Shown here in pieces: positions 1 through 7,487 of a stretch of 23,655 nucleotides of DNA. Position 1 is the first letter of the stretch. Each line of letters opens with the position of its first letter. The notes beneath the pieces were generated by a model. It worked only from the letters and a program-made list of their open reading frames with translations, was not told where the DNA came from and ran no database searches. This stretch comes from CAZGSG01 sp964528095 (lineage in GTDB: Bacteria; Bacteroidota; Bacteroidia; Chitinophagales; Chitinophagaceae): NCBI GenBank assembly GCA_964528095.1, contig CAZGSG010000066.1, forward strand, positions 1 to 23,655. Direction: 5' to 3'. A program made the translations under genes and the position numbers.

Positions 1-461
1 CCAATCCTATTTACATGAATTGGGTTTTAGGTAATTCTATTTTGCAAAAACAATTACTTAAACAAAACAACCTTAGTAAAAAACTTTCTTCGCTTGACGA
101 TTATATCACAGCGTTGATTACCAAAATGAAGCTGGACATTAATATGGATAAATATGCTACAGAAAAGATTTCACAAAATCCATCTGGGAATATTTTAGTT
201 CAGGTTCAACGGGAACTTTGCATAACTGAAAGAACGTTTCAGCGTTGGTTTGAGAAAAATGTTGGCGTTTCACCCAATCAATTTCGCAGAATAAGCCAAT
301 TCAATAAAGCATTTCAGCAGTTGAACAACAGACGATTTAAAAACCTTTCTGACATAGCGTTCAACAATGGTTATTCTGACCAAAGTCACTATATTAAAGC
401 ATTTAAAGAGTTTACCTTAATTACACCGACTGAATATTTAAACATCAGCAATTTGCAATGA
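1..461 (+). CDS. AraC-family transcriptional regulator, C-terminal part (5' end outside window)
   Basis: The reading frame has no stop between the window edge and the first ATG (position 15), so the gene almost certainly begins upstream and only its C-terminal part is seen. The last ~100 residues form a typical AraC/XylS double helix-turn-helix: the ITERTFQRWFEKNVGVSP stretch is the first recognition helix region and the GYSDQSHYIKAFKEF stretch is the signature second HTH, followed by the usual TPTEYL ending. Such proteins bind DNA as activators, often of a neighbouring gene; the ligand-sensing part is not visible. The reductase gene 68 bp downstream on the same strand is a plausible target or operon partner. 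The gene lies outside the proposed island. Confidence 0.85.
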   Translation, partial: NPIYMNWVLGNSILQKQLLKQNNLSKKLSSLDDYITALITKMKLDINMDKYATEKISQNPSGNILVQVQRELCITERTFQRWFEKNVGVSPNQFRRISQFNKAFQQLNNRRFKNLSDIAFNNGYSDQSHYIKAFKEFTLITPTEYLNISNLQ

Positions 462-529
462 GCTATTTTGTCGGATTTGTTCTATTTTATAAGGTTGCAC
501 ACTAATAGCTTTGCTTAAAATAAAAACAA

Positions 530-1084
530 ATGCGTAAATTAATAATTACCGAATGGATTTCATTAGATGGAATATTTGATGCAGGTTCAATGAATAAATG
601 GTGGATGCCGTTTGATAGTTCAAGTCGTCAGAAATATATTCAGGACACTATCAACAACTGTGAGGTAATGCTATATGGAAGAAATACCTACGAAATGCTT
701 TATCCTTATTGGTCTTCTTTTAAACACAATGAGCAAGGTGTTGCAGACAGTCTAAATAACTGTAAAAAGTATGTGGTATCATCAAAACTAAAAAAAGCTC
801 CCTGGGGTGATACAACCATTCTCGGAAAAGATTTTATTAAAGAAATAGTCAACGTTAAAATGGAAAATGGTGGATATATTCTGGTTCAGGGAAGTTCTTC
901 GCTTGTGAAACCTTTATTGGAAGCAGGAGTCGTGGATGAATTGAAACTGTTGATTAATCCTTCAATAGTTGGAAATGGTGAACGACTGTTTTTTGAAGAT
1001 GTAAATTGCAGCTTACAGTTTTCAGGCATTGAGCAATTTGACAAAAATGTTATATTGCTTACCTATAAGCCGACAACGATTTAA
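530..1084 (+). CDS. Dihydrofolate reductase family protein (RibD C-terminal-like)
   Basis: A 184-residue protein of the RibD_C / DHFR-like fold (YwjB/YyaP type), which normally binds NADPH. Visible family marks are the N-terminal strand followed by WISLDG, the LYGRNTYEML stretch that matches the usual MGRxTYE motif, VVSSKL in the middle, the VQGSSSLVKPLLEAGVVDEL stretch (the G-S-x-x-L...L...DEL signature), and INPSIVGNGERLF, which matches the family P-x-x-x-G-x-G-x-x-LF. Length is normal and the gene appears intact. The substrate cannot be told; these proteins are often annotated as deaminase/reductase without proven function and need not be true folate enzymes. Start ATG follows an A-rich leader typical of Bacteroidota. 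Confidence 0.85.
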   Translation: MRKLIITEWISLDGIFDAGSMNKWWMPFDSSSRQKYIQDTINNCEVMLYGRNTYEMLYPYWSSFKHNEQGVADSLNNCKKYVVSSKLKKAPWGDTTILGKDFIKEIVNVKMENGGYILVQGSSSLVKPLLEAGVVDELKLLINPSIVGNGERLFFEDVNCSLQFSGIEQFDKNVILLTYKPTTI

Positions 1085-1274
1085 GGGCAGTATGCCAGCC
1101 GCTAACATTGTGTTGCTGCTATCCTGGCAGACGTTCACTGATTTGCCCTACAACTCAAATCCCCAACACGTTGTGCGCCTCTCCTAAAAGCTATGCCTGG
1201 CTGCTGGTTTTGCCTCTACACAAATTATTCCTTCAACTACATTGATGATTTAGACGTAAGATTCATTCCAACAA

Positions 1275-1308
1275 AAAAGGCTTCAAGTCCAATGACTTAA
1301 AGCCTTTT
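1275..1308 (-). terminator. Hairpin terminator, probably the original tRNA-Pro terminator
   Basis: The arms 1275-1289 and 1294-1308 pair over 14 of 15 positions around a 4-nt loop. Read on the minus strand the hairpin ends in a run of six T, the intrinsic terminator form; on the plus strand it ends TTTTATTT and could also serve the reductase gene. It sits directly beside the left copy of the tRNA end, where the terminator of an uninterrupted tRNA-Pro gene would be. Confidence 0.6.
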
Positions 1309-1310
1309 AT

Positions 1311-1326
1311 TTCGTCGGGAAGACAG
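1311..1326. repeat. Left attachment-site copy (attL) of island, tRNA-Pro 3' end
   Basis: TTCGTCGGGAAGACAG is identical to 18235-18250, which covers the last 12 nt of the tRNA-Pro gene and the 4 bp after it. The two sequences diverge on both sides. A direct repeat of a tRNA 3' end at a distance, with a tyrosine integrase near the tRNA copy, is the classic sign of site-specific integration. Confidence 0.7.
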
Positions 1327-1576
1327 CCTGATGAACTATCCTCCCAAATGATTTCAAATCAATTATATACAAAGCCGGTTAGTGAATAACTCACCCGTGA
1401 ATTCACCAGCTATATAGTACAAAGAACTTGGCATGAAATTACGTGGATTTCTTTTCAAACTTCAAAAAATCAAAATAATATTTTCATCTAGTGGCATATT
1501 AGACGACTATTATTCAGAGTAACGCAAAATATTTTACTCCTAAAAACATACAGTAAGGAGGTTGTTTACAAGTTGA

Positions 1577-1702
1577 AAGCTTCACCTCTTCTTTGATGAT
1601 GATCCTAAGTTTGCTGAAAAACTCTTCGGCGGTGATGGATTGGAAAAGGATTGTTTCCATGATCGTTTATTGTTGACTTTTAAAAAAGTTAGGCAAAATT
1701 AA
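1577..1702 (+). pseudogene. Possible decayed gene remnant (C-terminal tail only)
   Basis: The frame is open from after a TGA at 1574-1576 to TAA at 1700-1702 and encodes about 41 residues with protein-like composition (centre FDDDPKFAEKLFGG, end FKKVRQN) but no Met start. It could be the tail of a gene truncated when the island formed, or chance. I do not recognise the family. Confidence 0.25.
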
Positions 1703-1722
1703 TTCTCGTAAAGATTCCTTGG

Positions 1723-3288
1723 CTAAAATTTAATGATCCTGATGCCGTTCTTAAAAATACTGATTGGGCCATCTTCTGAAACAACTATACCCGTACATTT
1801 AAATGCATCGGTGAAATTCGATACAGAACTGTGACGGGCTCCTCCACTTTTTTCCTGTGGCTTGATTTCCGTATTAATTGGAAGTATGGTGCTTATATGT
1901 GTGGGCATCAAATCAGAATTGAAAATAATTGCACCATCTGGTTTGGTAAGGCTGTCCAATAAAAACATATCATGTCTTGAATTCCTATCCTTCAAAAACT
2001 CGCCACTTTCCTCCGAGATACCTTGTGACTTTACAAGTTTTTTCTCTATGTCTTCGGTTGCATCAAGAAAAACAAGACTGGTTCCATGCTTTTTCTGGCT
2101 AAGACTAATTATCCATTTTGACAGAAATTCAATTTTTTCAGCCTCTTGCGGCGCAATTTCAATCAATGCCGCTTTAATCGTCCTTTCTACAAAAGCTGCA
2201 TCTCGGATTAAAGGTTTCGAATTACTTATTAATAGAATGAGCTGATTTCTGCTCCGTCGTCCTTCAATAAAAATTATTTTCCCATTCCCCTGCACTGACA
2301 AAATCATTGGACGGGAATCAAAGGTTTTACCTTGTGCAGTCGGAACCATGACGACCTCGTTCACCTTCTGCTTTGTTACAAAAAGGTGGGTTATTTTCTT
2401 ATCAGTCACATTAAAGAAGACATCTTGTCCATTACTGGTAGTAAGGTAATTTTTAAGTGAACTGAAATTTCCAAATTCAATTTCATTTTTGAACTTCACA
2501 TACCTCATGGAATTGTTGTCAATATCTAGCATATTATCATGAAAGATGAAGCCACAGTAAATTTCTTCATTTTCAACTTTCCTTGTATTCAGCTCAATAG
2601 CAAAATTGTAAGCTTTATTAATCAGGTCCATATCATACCGCACCCGATGTCCGCTACCCGCATAGCTGTCAAAGCCTGGCATAGCATGGTTGAAGGCCCA
2701 GTATAGATATTGAATGATAATTGTTATTTCAATATTAAAAAGCAACGCTTTTGCTCTCTGGATATGAGGTAAAAATTCGGCAAGGTCTGCACTCGACGAA
2801 TGCCCTTTTAACAGGTCATCATAAAATAAATGGATGTATTCCACAACTGCTCTGAAAAAGATCTGGATATGCTCGCTGCCAGGCACTGCTGGAATTTTCG
2901 TGATCACAAAATCATGAACTTCCCTACCGTAATGTCGATAAGAGAACTTAAAAGAAACATGACCATCCTCTTCAACAAGTTCTTTATCGATTGCGCTGGT
3001 TTTTCCCATTCCGGATGCCCTGCTATCGCTTGCAGAAACACTGATCTGATCGTAATTGAAGATGTCTTGTATAAAATTGGCTACAGTGGATCTCAGTAGA
3101 TCCTGCATTTCTCTTAACGCATTATCCTTATCGTTAGAAGAAGTCGTTCGAACATTTGCCATACAGTCAATTTTAGCCGCTAATTTTTTCTTTCGATCCG
3201 AGCAGTCTTTGGAAGAATACTTCATAGATTGGCTTATCCATATTGTTCCACAAAACCGCAAAATGATTTTCAACAAATTTAGGAACAT
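1723..3288 (-). CDS. DAC (diadenylate-cyclase/DisA_N-like) domain protein with unknown N-terminal region; frameshifted 5' end
   Basis: The last ~140 of 521 residues read as a DAC domain, the fold that makes c-di-AMP from two ATP: a GTSLVFLDA strand (~402-410), the metal-binding loop LTKPDGAIIF (DGA 451-453), then GGARHSS (482-488) and TGIVVSEDGPISIF, matching the canonical DGA and G-T/A-RH motifs with the terminal SEE/D-G-x-I strand. The second arginine of the usual RHR is serine here. Residues ~45-370 match no domain I recognise; by analogy with other DAC fusions they may sense a signal. No membrane segment is evident. The first ~33 residues of this frame (FCGTIWISQS and so on) look like out-of-frame reading: the matching N-terminus lies in another frame up to 3388, so the gene is frameshifted, or it starts internally near residue 43. 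It is divergent from the STAND NTPase gene. The DAC assignment is fairly sure; activity and product are not. Confidence 0.7.
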   Translation of the reverse strand: MFLNLLKIILRFCGTIWISQSMKYSSKDCSDRKKKLAAKIDCMANVRTTSSNDKDNALREMQDLLRSTVANFIQDIFNYDQISVSASDSRASGMGKTSAIDKELVEEDGHVSFKFSYRHYGREVHDFVITKIPAVPGSEHIQIFFRAVVEYIHLFYDDLLKGHSSSADLAEFLPHIQRAKALLFNIEITIIIQYLYWAFNHAMPGFDSYAGSGHRVRYDMDLINKAYNFAIELNTRKVENEEIYCGFIFHDNMLDIDNNSMRYVKFKNEIEFGNFSSLKNYLTTSNGQDVFFNVTDKKITHLFVTKQKVNEVVMVPTAQGKTFDSRPMILSVQGNGKIIFIEGRRSRNQLILLISNSKPLIRDAAFVERTIKAALIEIAPQEAEKIEFLSKWIISLSQKKHGTSLVFLDATEDIEKKLVKSQGISEESGEFLKDRNSRHDMFLLDSLTKPDGAIIFNSDLMPTHISTILPINTEIKPQEKSGGARHSSVSNFTDAFKCTGIVVSEDGPISIFKNGIRIIKF

Positions 3289-3388
3289 TGGAAATAGGCG
3301 TTCCAGTATCCAGCAGAATGCTCTTGAGCAGCTTCGTCTTTGTAAAAAAAGATTCCGGCTCAGAAAGCTGCTTTTCCTTGATTACCAT
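3173..3388 (-). other. Probable true N-terminus of the DAC gene, in another frame
   Basis: This minus-strand frame starts at ATG 3388 and reads 71 residues of plausible protein (TPISNVPKFVENHFAVLWNN, then YEVFFQRLLGSKEK) before stopping. The A-run at 3184-3189 (six A on the minus strand) lies where this frame and the long downstream frame overlap. With five A instead of six the sequence would read SKEK-LAAKID straight into the long frame, giving one protein of about 554 residues. It is therefore best seen as the 5' part of the same gene, separated by a one-base insertion, a sequencing error or a recoding event. Confidence 0.6.
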
Positions 3389-3510
3389 AGCCCAATTTAG
3401 TAAATTGTGGTATGCTACCCGCCCCCAATGAGCTCGAGCAGAAGATGAACGGCATGACTATAGCAATTAGAAGAGGTTTTGGACCTCACTCCCTATTGGG
3501 TAGATGCAAT

Positions 3511-3533
3511 TGTTTTTATCCTTATTAAAAACA
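3511..3533. promoter_or_regulatory. Inverted repeat upstream of STAND gene, possible operator
   Basis: TGTTTTTA and TAAAAACA form a perfect 8-bp inverted repeat with a 7-nt spacer, ending 19 bp before the ATG at 3553. The position between two divergent genes fits an operator, but low-complexity AT sequence can do this by chance. Confidence 0.3.
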
Positions 3534-3552
3534 TTTAGAAAAAAAATTGTAA

Positions 3553-5685
3553 ATGGAGTCCACAGCAACAGTATTGGAGAAAATGGATGGGACAGTTTTT
3601 GAAAGAAACTGTGGGCCAATATTGCGAAAAATGGTGCCGGAACTGGCAAACTTTATTTCTTCTGGGATCAATGAAGCAGGGAAAGCCATTAAGTCATTGT
3701 CAGACGGATTCTGTTTCCTCGGAAGCAGGCACAAAGCAATGGTTCATATCACAACCAATGCAAGTAATTTGGAAAGGAAATGGTTGTATGATGGTGATGC
3801 GAAGACAAGCGTTAAAGGGGATTTGATAAAGGGAATAAGTGAAGCCAGAAAGATACATGCTGGAAATCCCGATTATAAATTCAGTATTTTTTTAGTGTAC
3901 AATGCGAAGGTTGACGAAGAGTTGCATCAAAAAGTTCATGGCCGCAACACAGACAGTTTTATTGAAGTTGAAATTATTGAGCAACGCCATCTAGTATATT
4001 TTCTGGATTTAGAACCAGAAGGGCAATACTTACGTCAGAAGTTGCTCGGTATTGATGCAGACCGTCTGTCAGTTTCTTTGTTGGAGGAAATGGCAAAGAC
4101 GAGTCTTCAGCGGTATGGCCGGGATTATTTTCTTAAAGATTCGCAGCTAACAGATGTATCATGGGAAAACAGGATTATTGACGATCTCAATGCATCAGCT
4201 ACTGCAATTAATCTGTTAACAGGAGATTCGGGATTTGGGAAAAGCGCATTTTGCTATAGAAGGATGTATGCGATACAGAAAACCGGAAGTATTGCATATA
4301 GGTTGGAGCCTTCAGTTATTGAAAAGACAATTTCCATAGAGAAAGCCATTATTCAACAATTGAAGATCGACTATCCCAGCATTTATATACATTCAACAGA
4401 TATTGAAAAATATTTTCAGGATGCGTTGATCGTCGTTGATGATATTAATAAGTATCCAAATAGTACTGCAATTCTTGATAAACTGATTTCGTGGAATGTG
4501 AAGAAAAAGCCAGGGAGCATCTCTGTAATTTGTCCAGTGTGGCCGAGGAACCTTGCTGCATTGCAAAACAAGGAGCAAAAGAAAAATGATTATACAGTTA
4601 TTTCAGTTGGACGCTTTTCCTTTAATGACTGCAAATTGATAATAGAGCAAAGACTTTTTGAATCCTTTCCCTCCCTGACGGAGCAACAGATACATTCATT
4701 GATTGTTGGTGCAGGATTTGATCCTTTATTGCTTGCTCTCAGCCTTCAACTACTTTTAGATTCTAGGACCTTTTCAGAAAGAATTCCCGGTGAAGCGATT
4801 CATCGATATGTATCCGATGCTGTCTTTGAAATTCATAACACCCATGGATTTCCAGTATACCTGATTAACCAGTCCCTGAATCAACTAGGCCGGGAAATGC
4901 TTAAGGGCTGTAAACTTGATCCCAACTTGGATGATATCGCACAATGGCTCGGCCAAGGAACCGAAGAGTATAGGATAATATCATTGATTGCAGCACAGCG
5001 CAAGCTTTTTTCCTTTGACGATACAGGGAAATGTTTTTTTCGTCACGACAGGGTGAGGGACCACTTACTAAGTCTTGCGGTTGCCCCGCTTTTCAATGAT
5101 TTTGCTTCCAACGAAGAGGTACTCACGGACCCGTATTTTGCAGAAATTGTTGGTGCCGGACTTGGCAGTTCTTCCCTGCAGAAAGATATAGTTGAGTCGC
5201 TGGTTCAATTGAATCCCCTTGCCGTTTACATTTCCCTCAAATATCTTCAGGAAGAAGAAGCCCATCCTCGCCCTGCTCTCGTAGTCACAATAATTGAGAA
5301 TTGGAGTGCTTCTATCACCCTCAACCCGGTTCCGAAGTCTGTAACCAGTGCGATTGCAGGTACTTTGATGAGTTTTGATATAGCGGAGATAGACAGGATT
5401 ACAAAAGGATTTCCGGATAGCCCGGAATTGCAATTGGCTAAATTCCGAAACGGCAATTGGTTGTCAGGGATTAAGTTTTTTTCCTTTATCAGGTATTTTT
5501 ATCCGGAGAGGCCCACTTACTGGTGGAACACGATTCTGGCGCACGTTAAGTCGAGGCATATTTTGCAAATGATCGAAGGCCTGCGTACGCATTTACCTGA
5601 CCGCTTTAAGCCCGAAGCAATTTCGCACGCCTATACCTTGGCAGGATTTCTAAAGAAGCAGAACTGCTGGAAGTATTGGCAATAA
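3553..5685 (+). CDS. STAND-like P-loop NTPase with N-terminal nuclease-like domain (5' part of split gene)
   Basis: Residues ~1-165 resemble the restriction-endonuclease-like N-termini of antiviral NTPases: SDGFCF (~50-55), a hydrophobic strand MVHITTN (63-69), ERKWLYD, then KGDLIKGISEARK (88-100) and a strand FSIFLVYN. The usual E-x-K of the PD-(D/E)xK centre is not obvious, so the domain may be inactive or read wrongly. A P-loop NTPase follows: Walker A GDSGFGKS (224-231) and Walker B ALIVVDDIN (291-299), then helical sequence. It ends at TAA 5683-5685 with residues (KKQNCWKYWQ) that look out of frame; the next frame continues smoothly (KEAELLEVLAISWKKF). Together the two frames would encode about 1240 residues, the size of Avs-type STAND sensors. 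The defence role is inference from architecture and island location. Confidence 0.75.
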   Translation: MESTATVLEKMDGTVFERNCGPILRKMVPELANFISSGINEAGKAIKSLSDGFCFLGSRHKAMVHITTNASNLERKWLYDGDAKTSVKGDLIKGISEARKIHAGNPDYKFSIFLVYNAKVDEELHQKVHGRNTDSFIEVEIIEQRHLVYFLDLEPEGQYLRQKLLGIDADRLSVSLLEEMAKTSLQRYGRDYFLKDSQLTDVSWENRIIDDLNASATAINLLTGDSGFGKSAFCYRRMYAIQKTGSIAYRLEPSVIEKTISIEKAIIQQLKIDYPSIYIHSTDIEKYFQDALIVVDDINKYPNSTAILDKLISWNVKKKPGSISVICPVWPRNLAALQNKEQKKNDYTVISVGRFSFNDCKLIIEQRLFESFPSLTEQQIHSLIVGAGFDPLLLALSLQLLLDSRTFSERIPGEAIHRYVSDAVFEIHNTHGFPVYLINQSLNQLGREMLKGCKLDPNLDDIAQWLGQGTEEYRIISLIAAQRKLFSFDDTGKCFFRHDRVRDHLLSLAVAPLFNDFASNEEVLTDPYFAEIVGAGLGSSSLQKDIVESLVQLNPLAVYISLKYLQEEEAHPRPALVVTIIENWSASITLNPVPKSVTSAIAGTLMSFDIAEIDRITKGFPDSPELQLAKFRNGNWLSGIKFFSFIRYFYPERPTYWWNTILAHVKSRHILQMIEGLRTHLPDRFKPEAISHAYTLAGFLKKQNCWKYWQ

Positions 5686-7271
5686 GCTGGAAAAAGTTTG
5701 TCCAACCTAAGCACTACCCCGCGTTTTTATGGGCAATCCTGAAATCTTGTACCAAAAACGACCGGCTGGTTGTGAGCGATGCTTTGTCATACTGGGCCAC
5801 TATTCCGGAAAAAATCAGGCAGGGCCCTATCAACGAAGAATTACATGGAATGACGATAGATAGCCAACTCAAAAGTCTTGATTGGAATTTTTCAGAGGAG
5901 CAGCTTTCGCTATTATTTGAACTAAGCGATGATGAGTCATTGCATGGAGTATTATCGTTGCTGTTTTCAAGGATTGATCATCCCAATGCTTTCGCGGTGG
6001 TATTAAATGTAGAAATGAACCGTGATCCCTCCTACATGTGGCATGATGACTGGGACAGCAGGTGGGATTGGTCTAAAATAAAACATCGGCTCAGTGAAGC
6101 ATCACATCAGTATTTGTTAAAGGAATTTTCCAATGCAGACGGAAATCCGGTGCGCAGGTTTATTGCCTGGCGTTTCTGGACGGGCAATGCAGAAAGCAGT
6201 ATTGTATTGAGCAAACTGCAGGAAATTATCGATGAAAAAGATTCGCTGTTTGACGAGTGCGTTATCTGGCGGGTAAAGCATGGGGACCGTACAGCAGCAA
6301 CAGCTATAAAAGAAATTATTAGCCGCAAACCCTGGTTGATTCGCACACTGTATCATATTTGGAATGAAGAACTAAAAGAATTTTTTAATGGATGGTTCCG
6401 TCAGCGTATTGTAGACAGAAAATACGAAGAGGTTAAATTTGGTCTGGAATTATTGGAATGGCTTGATAATGACGATGCCGCTCAATTGCTGATTAAGCAC
6501 TGGGACGAACTTAAAACACACAACAGGGCAATACATATTGCCTTGTTCCTTTCGTCACCCCAGACAAGAGCAGTAGCAGATCAGGAAATTCGCAGATTGG
6601 GATTTCAGCATGGTCAGCCTATGCCCGAATTTTACCATGGAAATATTCGTGGTAGCTATTTTTCTGAAGGAGATGGATTGTCCAACGAAAGGAAAGCCGA
6701 TCTTTTATTGCTTGCTGAACATTTTAAGCATATGTATATGTATTTCGGGGCGAAATTCGAAGGTAAACCCGAAAGGCTTACTAGGGAGAAGTTGGAATCA
6801 CTGCTTCCGTATCTTTCCCTTTTTGACAGTCATTCCCTTTACGAGTTTGCAGTGGACAGCCGTAGAATTGGAGCCACCGATCTTTGTTATGAAATATTTT
6901 TCCCGTTAATAGAAGAACGTCATTTTCGGAATAGAATCCGTCTTACCGTAGAGGAACTAACAAAGGAACTTGTCTATAGGTACAGGGAGCTGGAAAGAGA
7001 AAACAGCGTCTATCTGGATCACTGGTTAGAAGAGTTCGACAAACTCGAAGTAACGAATAAGATGCTGTATGATTCATTGAAATCGTTTTCAGAACAATAC
7101 CATACAGGGAAAGCCTTTTTTATTATTTCTCTTGTACTTGAAGACATTGGAGTGAGGGAGCATATCCGGATTATGGACAACTTTGTACTAGATACAGATT
7201 ATGAAAGAAAAAGAGTAGAGTATTGGAAAGCAAATACCGTTTTTGCAATAAAAAGGAGAAGCCTTTATTGA
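5676..7271 (+). CDS. C-terminal helical part of the STAND-like NTPase, in shifted frame
   Basis: The listed start is a TTG inside the end of the preceding gene, and the frame is already open from 5610, so an independent start here is doubtful. The 531 residues are rich in helices and aromatic residues (YMWHDDWDSRWDW, FIAWRFWTGN, VIWRVKHGD) with no catalytic motif I recognise; this fits the repeat-type sensor half of a STAND protein. Moving from the first frame to this one is a -1 change within 5610-5682, so one base appears lost from an originally single gene. Alternatives are a genuine two-subunit arrangement or -1 recoding; I saw no canonical slippery heptamer. The gene ends 216 bp before the convergent two-gene unit. 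Confidence 0.65.
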   Translation: MAISWKKFVQPKHYPAFLWAILKSCTKNDRLVVSDALSYWATIPEKIRQGPINEELHGMTIDSQLKSLDWNFSEEQLSLLFELSDDESLHGVLSLLFSRIDHPNAFAVVLNVEMNRDPSYMWHDDWDSRWDWSKIKHRLSEASHQYLLKEFSNADGNPVRRFIAWRFWTGNAESSIVLSKLQEIIDEKDSLFDECVIWRVKHGDRTAATAIKEIISRKPWLIRTLYHIWNEELKEFFNGWFRQRIVDRKYEEVKFGLELLEWLDNDDAAQLLIKHWDELKTHNRAIHIALFLSSPQTRAVADQEIRRLGFQHGQPMPEFYHGNIRGSYFSEGDGLSNERKADLLLLAEHFKHMYMYFGAKFEGKPERLTREKLESLLPYLSLFDSHSLYEFAVDSRRIGATDLCYEIFFPLIEERHFRNRIRLTVEELTKELVYRYRELERENSVYLDHWLEEFDKLEVTNKMLYDSLKSFSEQYHTGKAFFIISLVLEDIGVREHIRIMDNFVLDTDYERKRVEYWKANTVFAIKRRSLY

Positions 7272-7487
7272 CACACTTTTCGTAACTATAAGTTTGACGA
7301 TCTCATCATTGAATGGAAGTATTTTTAAAATATCTTTCTACTTCGGTAGCGGCGCACATAGATTTTTCTCCCCTTTTTGATAATCCTGATCTTAATCGTT
7401 TGCACCAGCGAATCTTACCGTAAGGTTTCTGAACGATGTGCCGATCAAATGAGTATTTCTATCGCCAGCAATAAAGCCATATCCGAG

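Larger units (their letters stand above)
1085..1722. other. Intergenic stretch: host terminator, left island end, decayed coding remnant
   Basis: No intact gene. It holds, in order, a short imperfectly repeated region (1097-1182), a hairpin with a T-tract (1275-1308), the left copy of the tRNA-Pro end (1311-1326), TCACC-type short repeats (1389-1408), and a stretch at 1577-1702 that reads as an open C-terminal tail without a start. Confidence 0.6.

Noticed and set aside
3184..3189. Programmed frameshift in the DAC gene
   Set aside because: The join needs a +1 shift at a plain A-run, without a known +1 signal; mutation or sequence error is simpler. Kept only as an option.
3467..3734. Short minus-strand frames over the start of the STAND gene
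   Set aside because: They are antisense to a well-supported P-loop NTPase gene and show no family features.
7272..7487. Gene or RNA between the convergent STAND and two-gene modules
   Set aside because: No sizeable open frame and only a tiny palindrome (CTTAC-GTAAG); nothing supports a feature.
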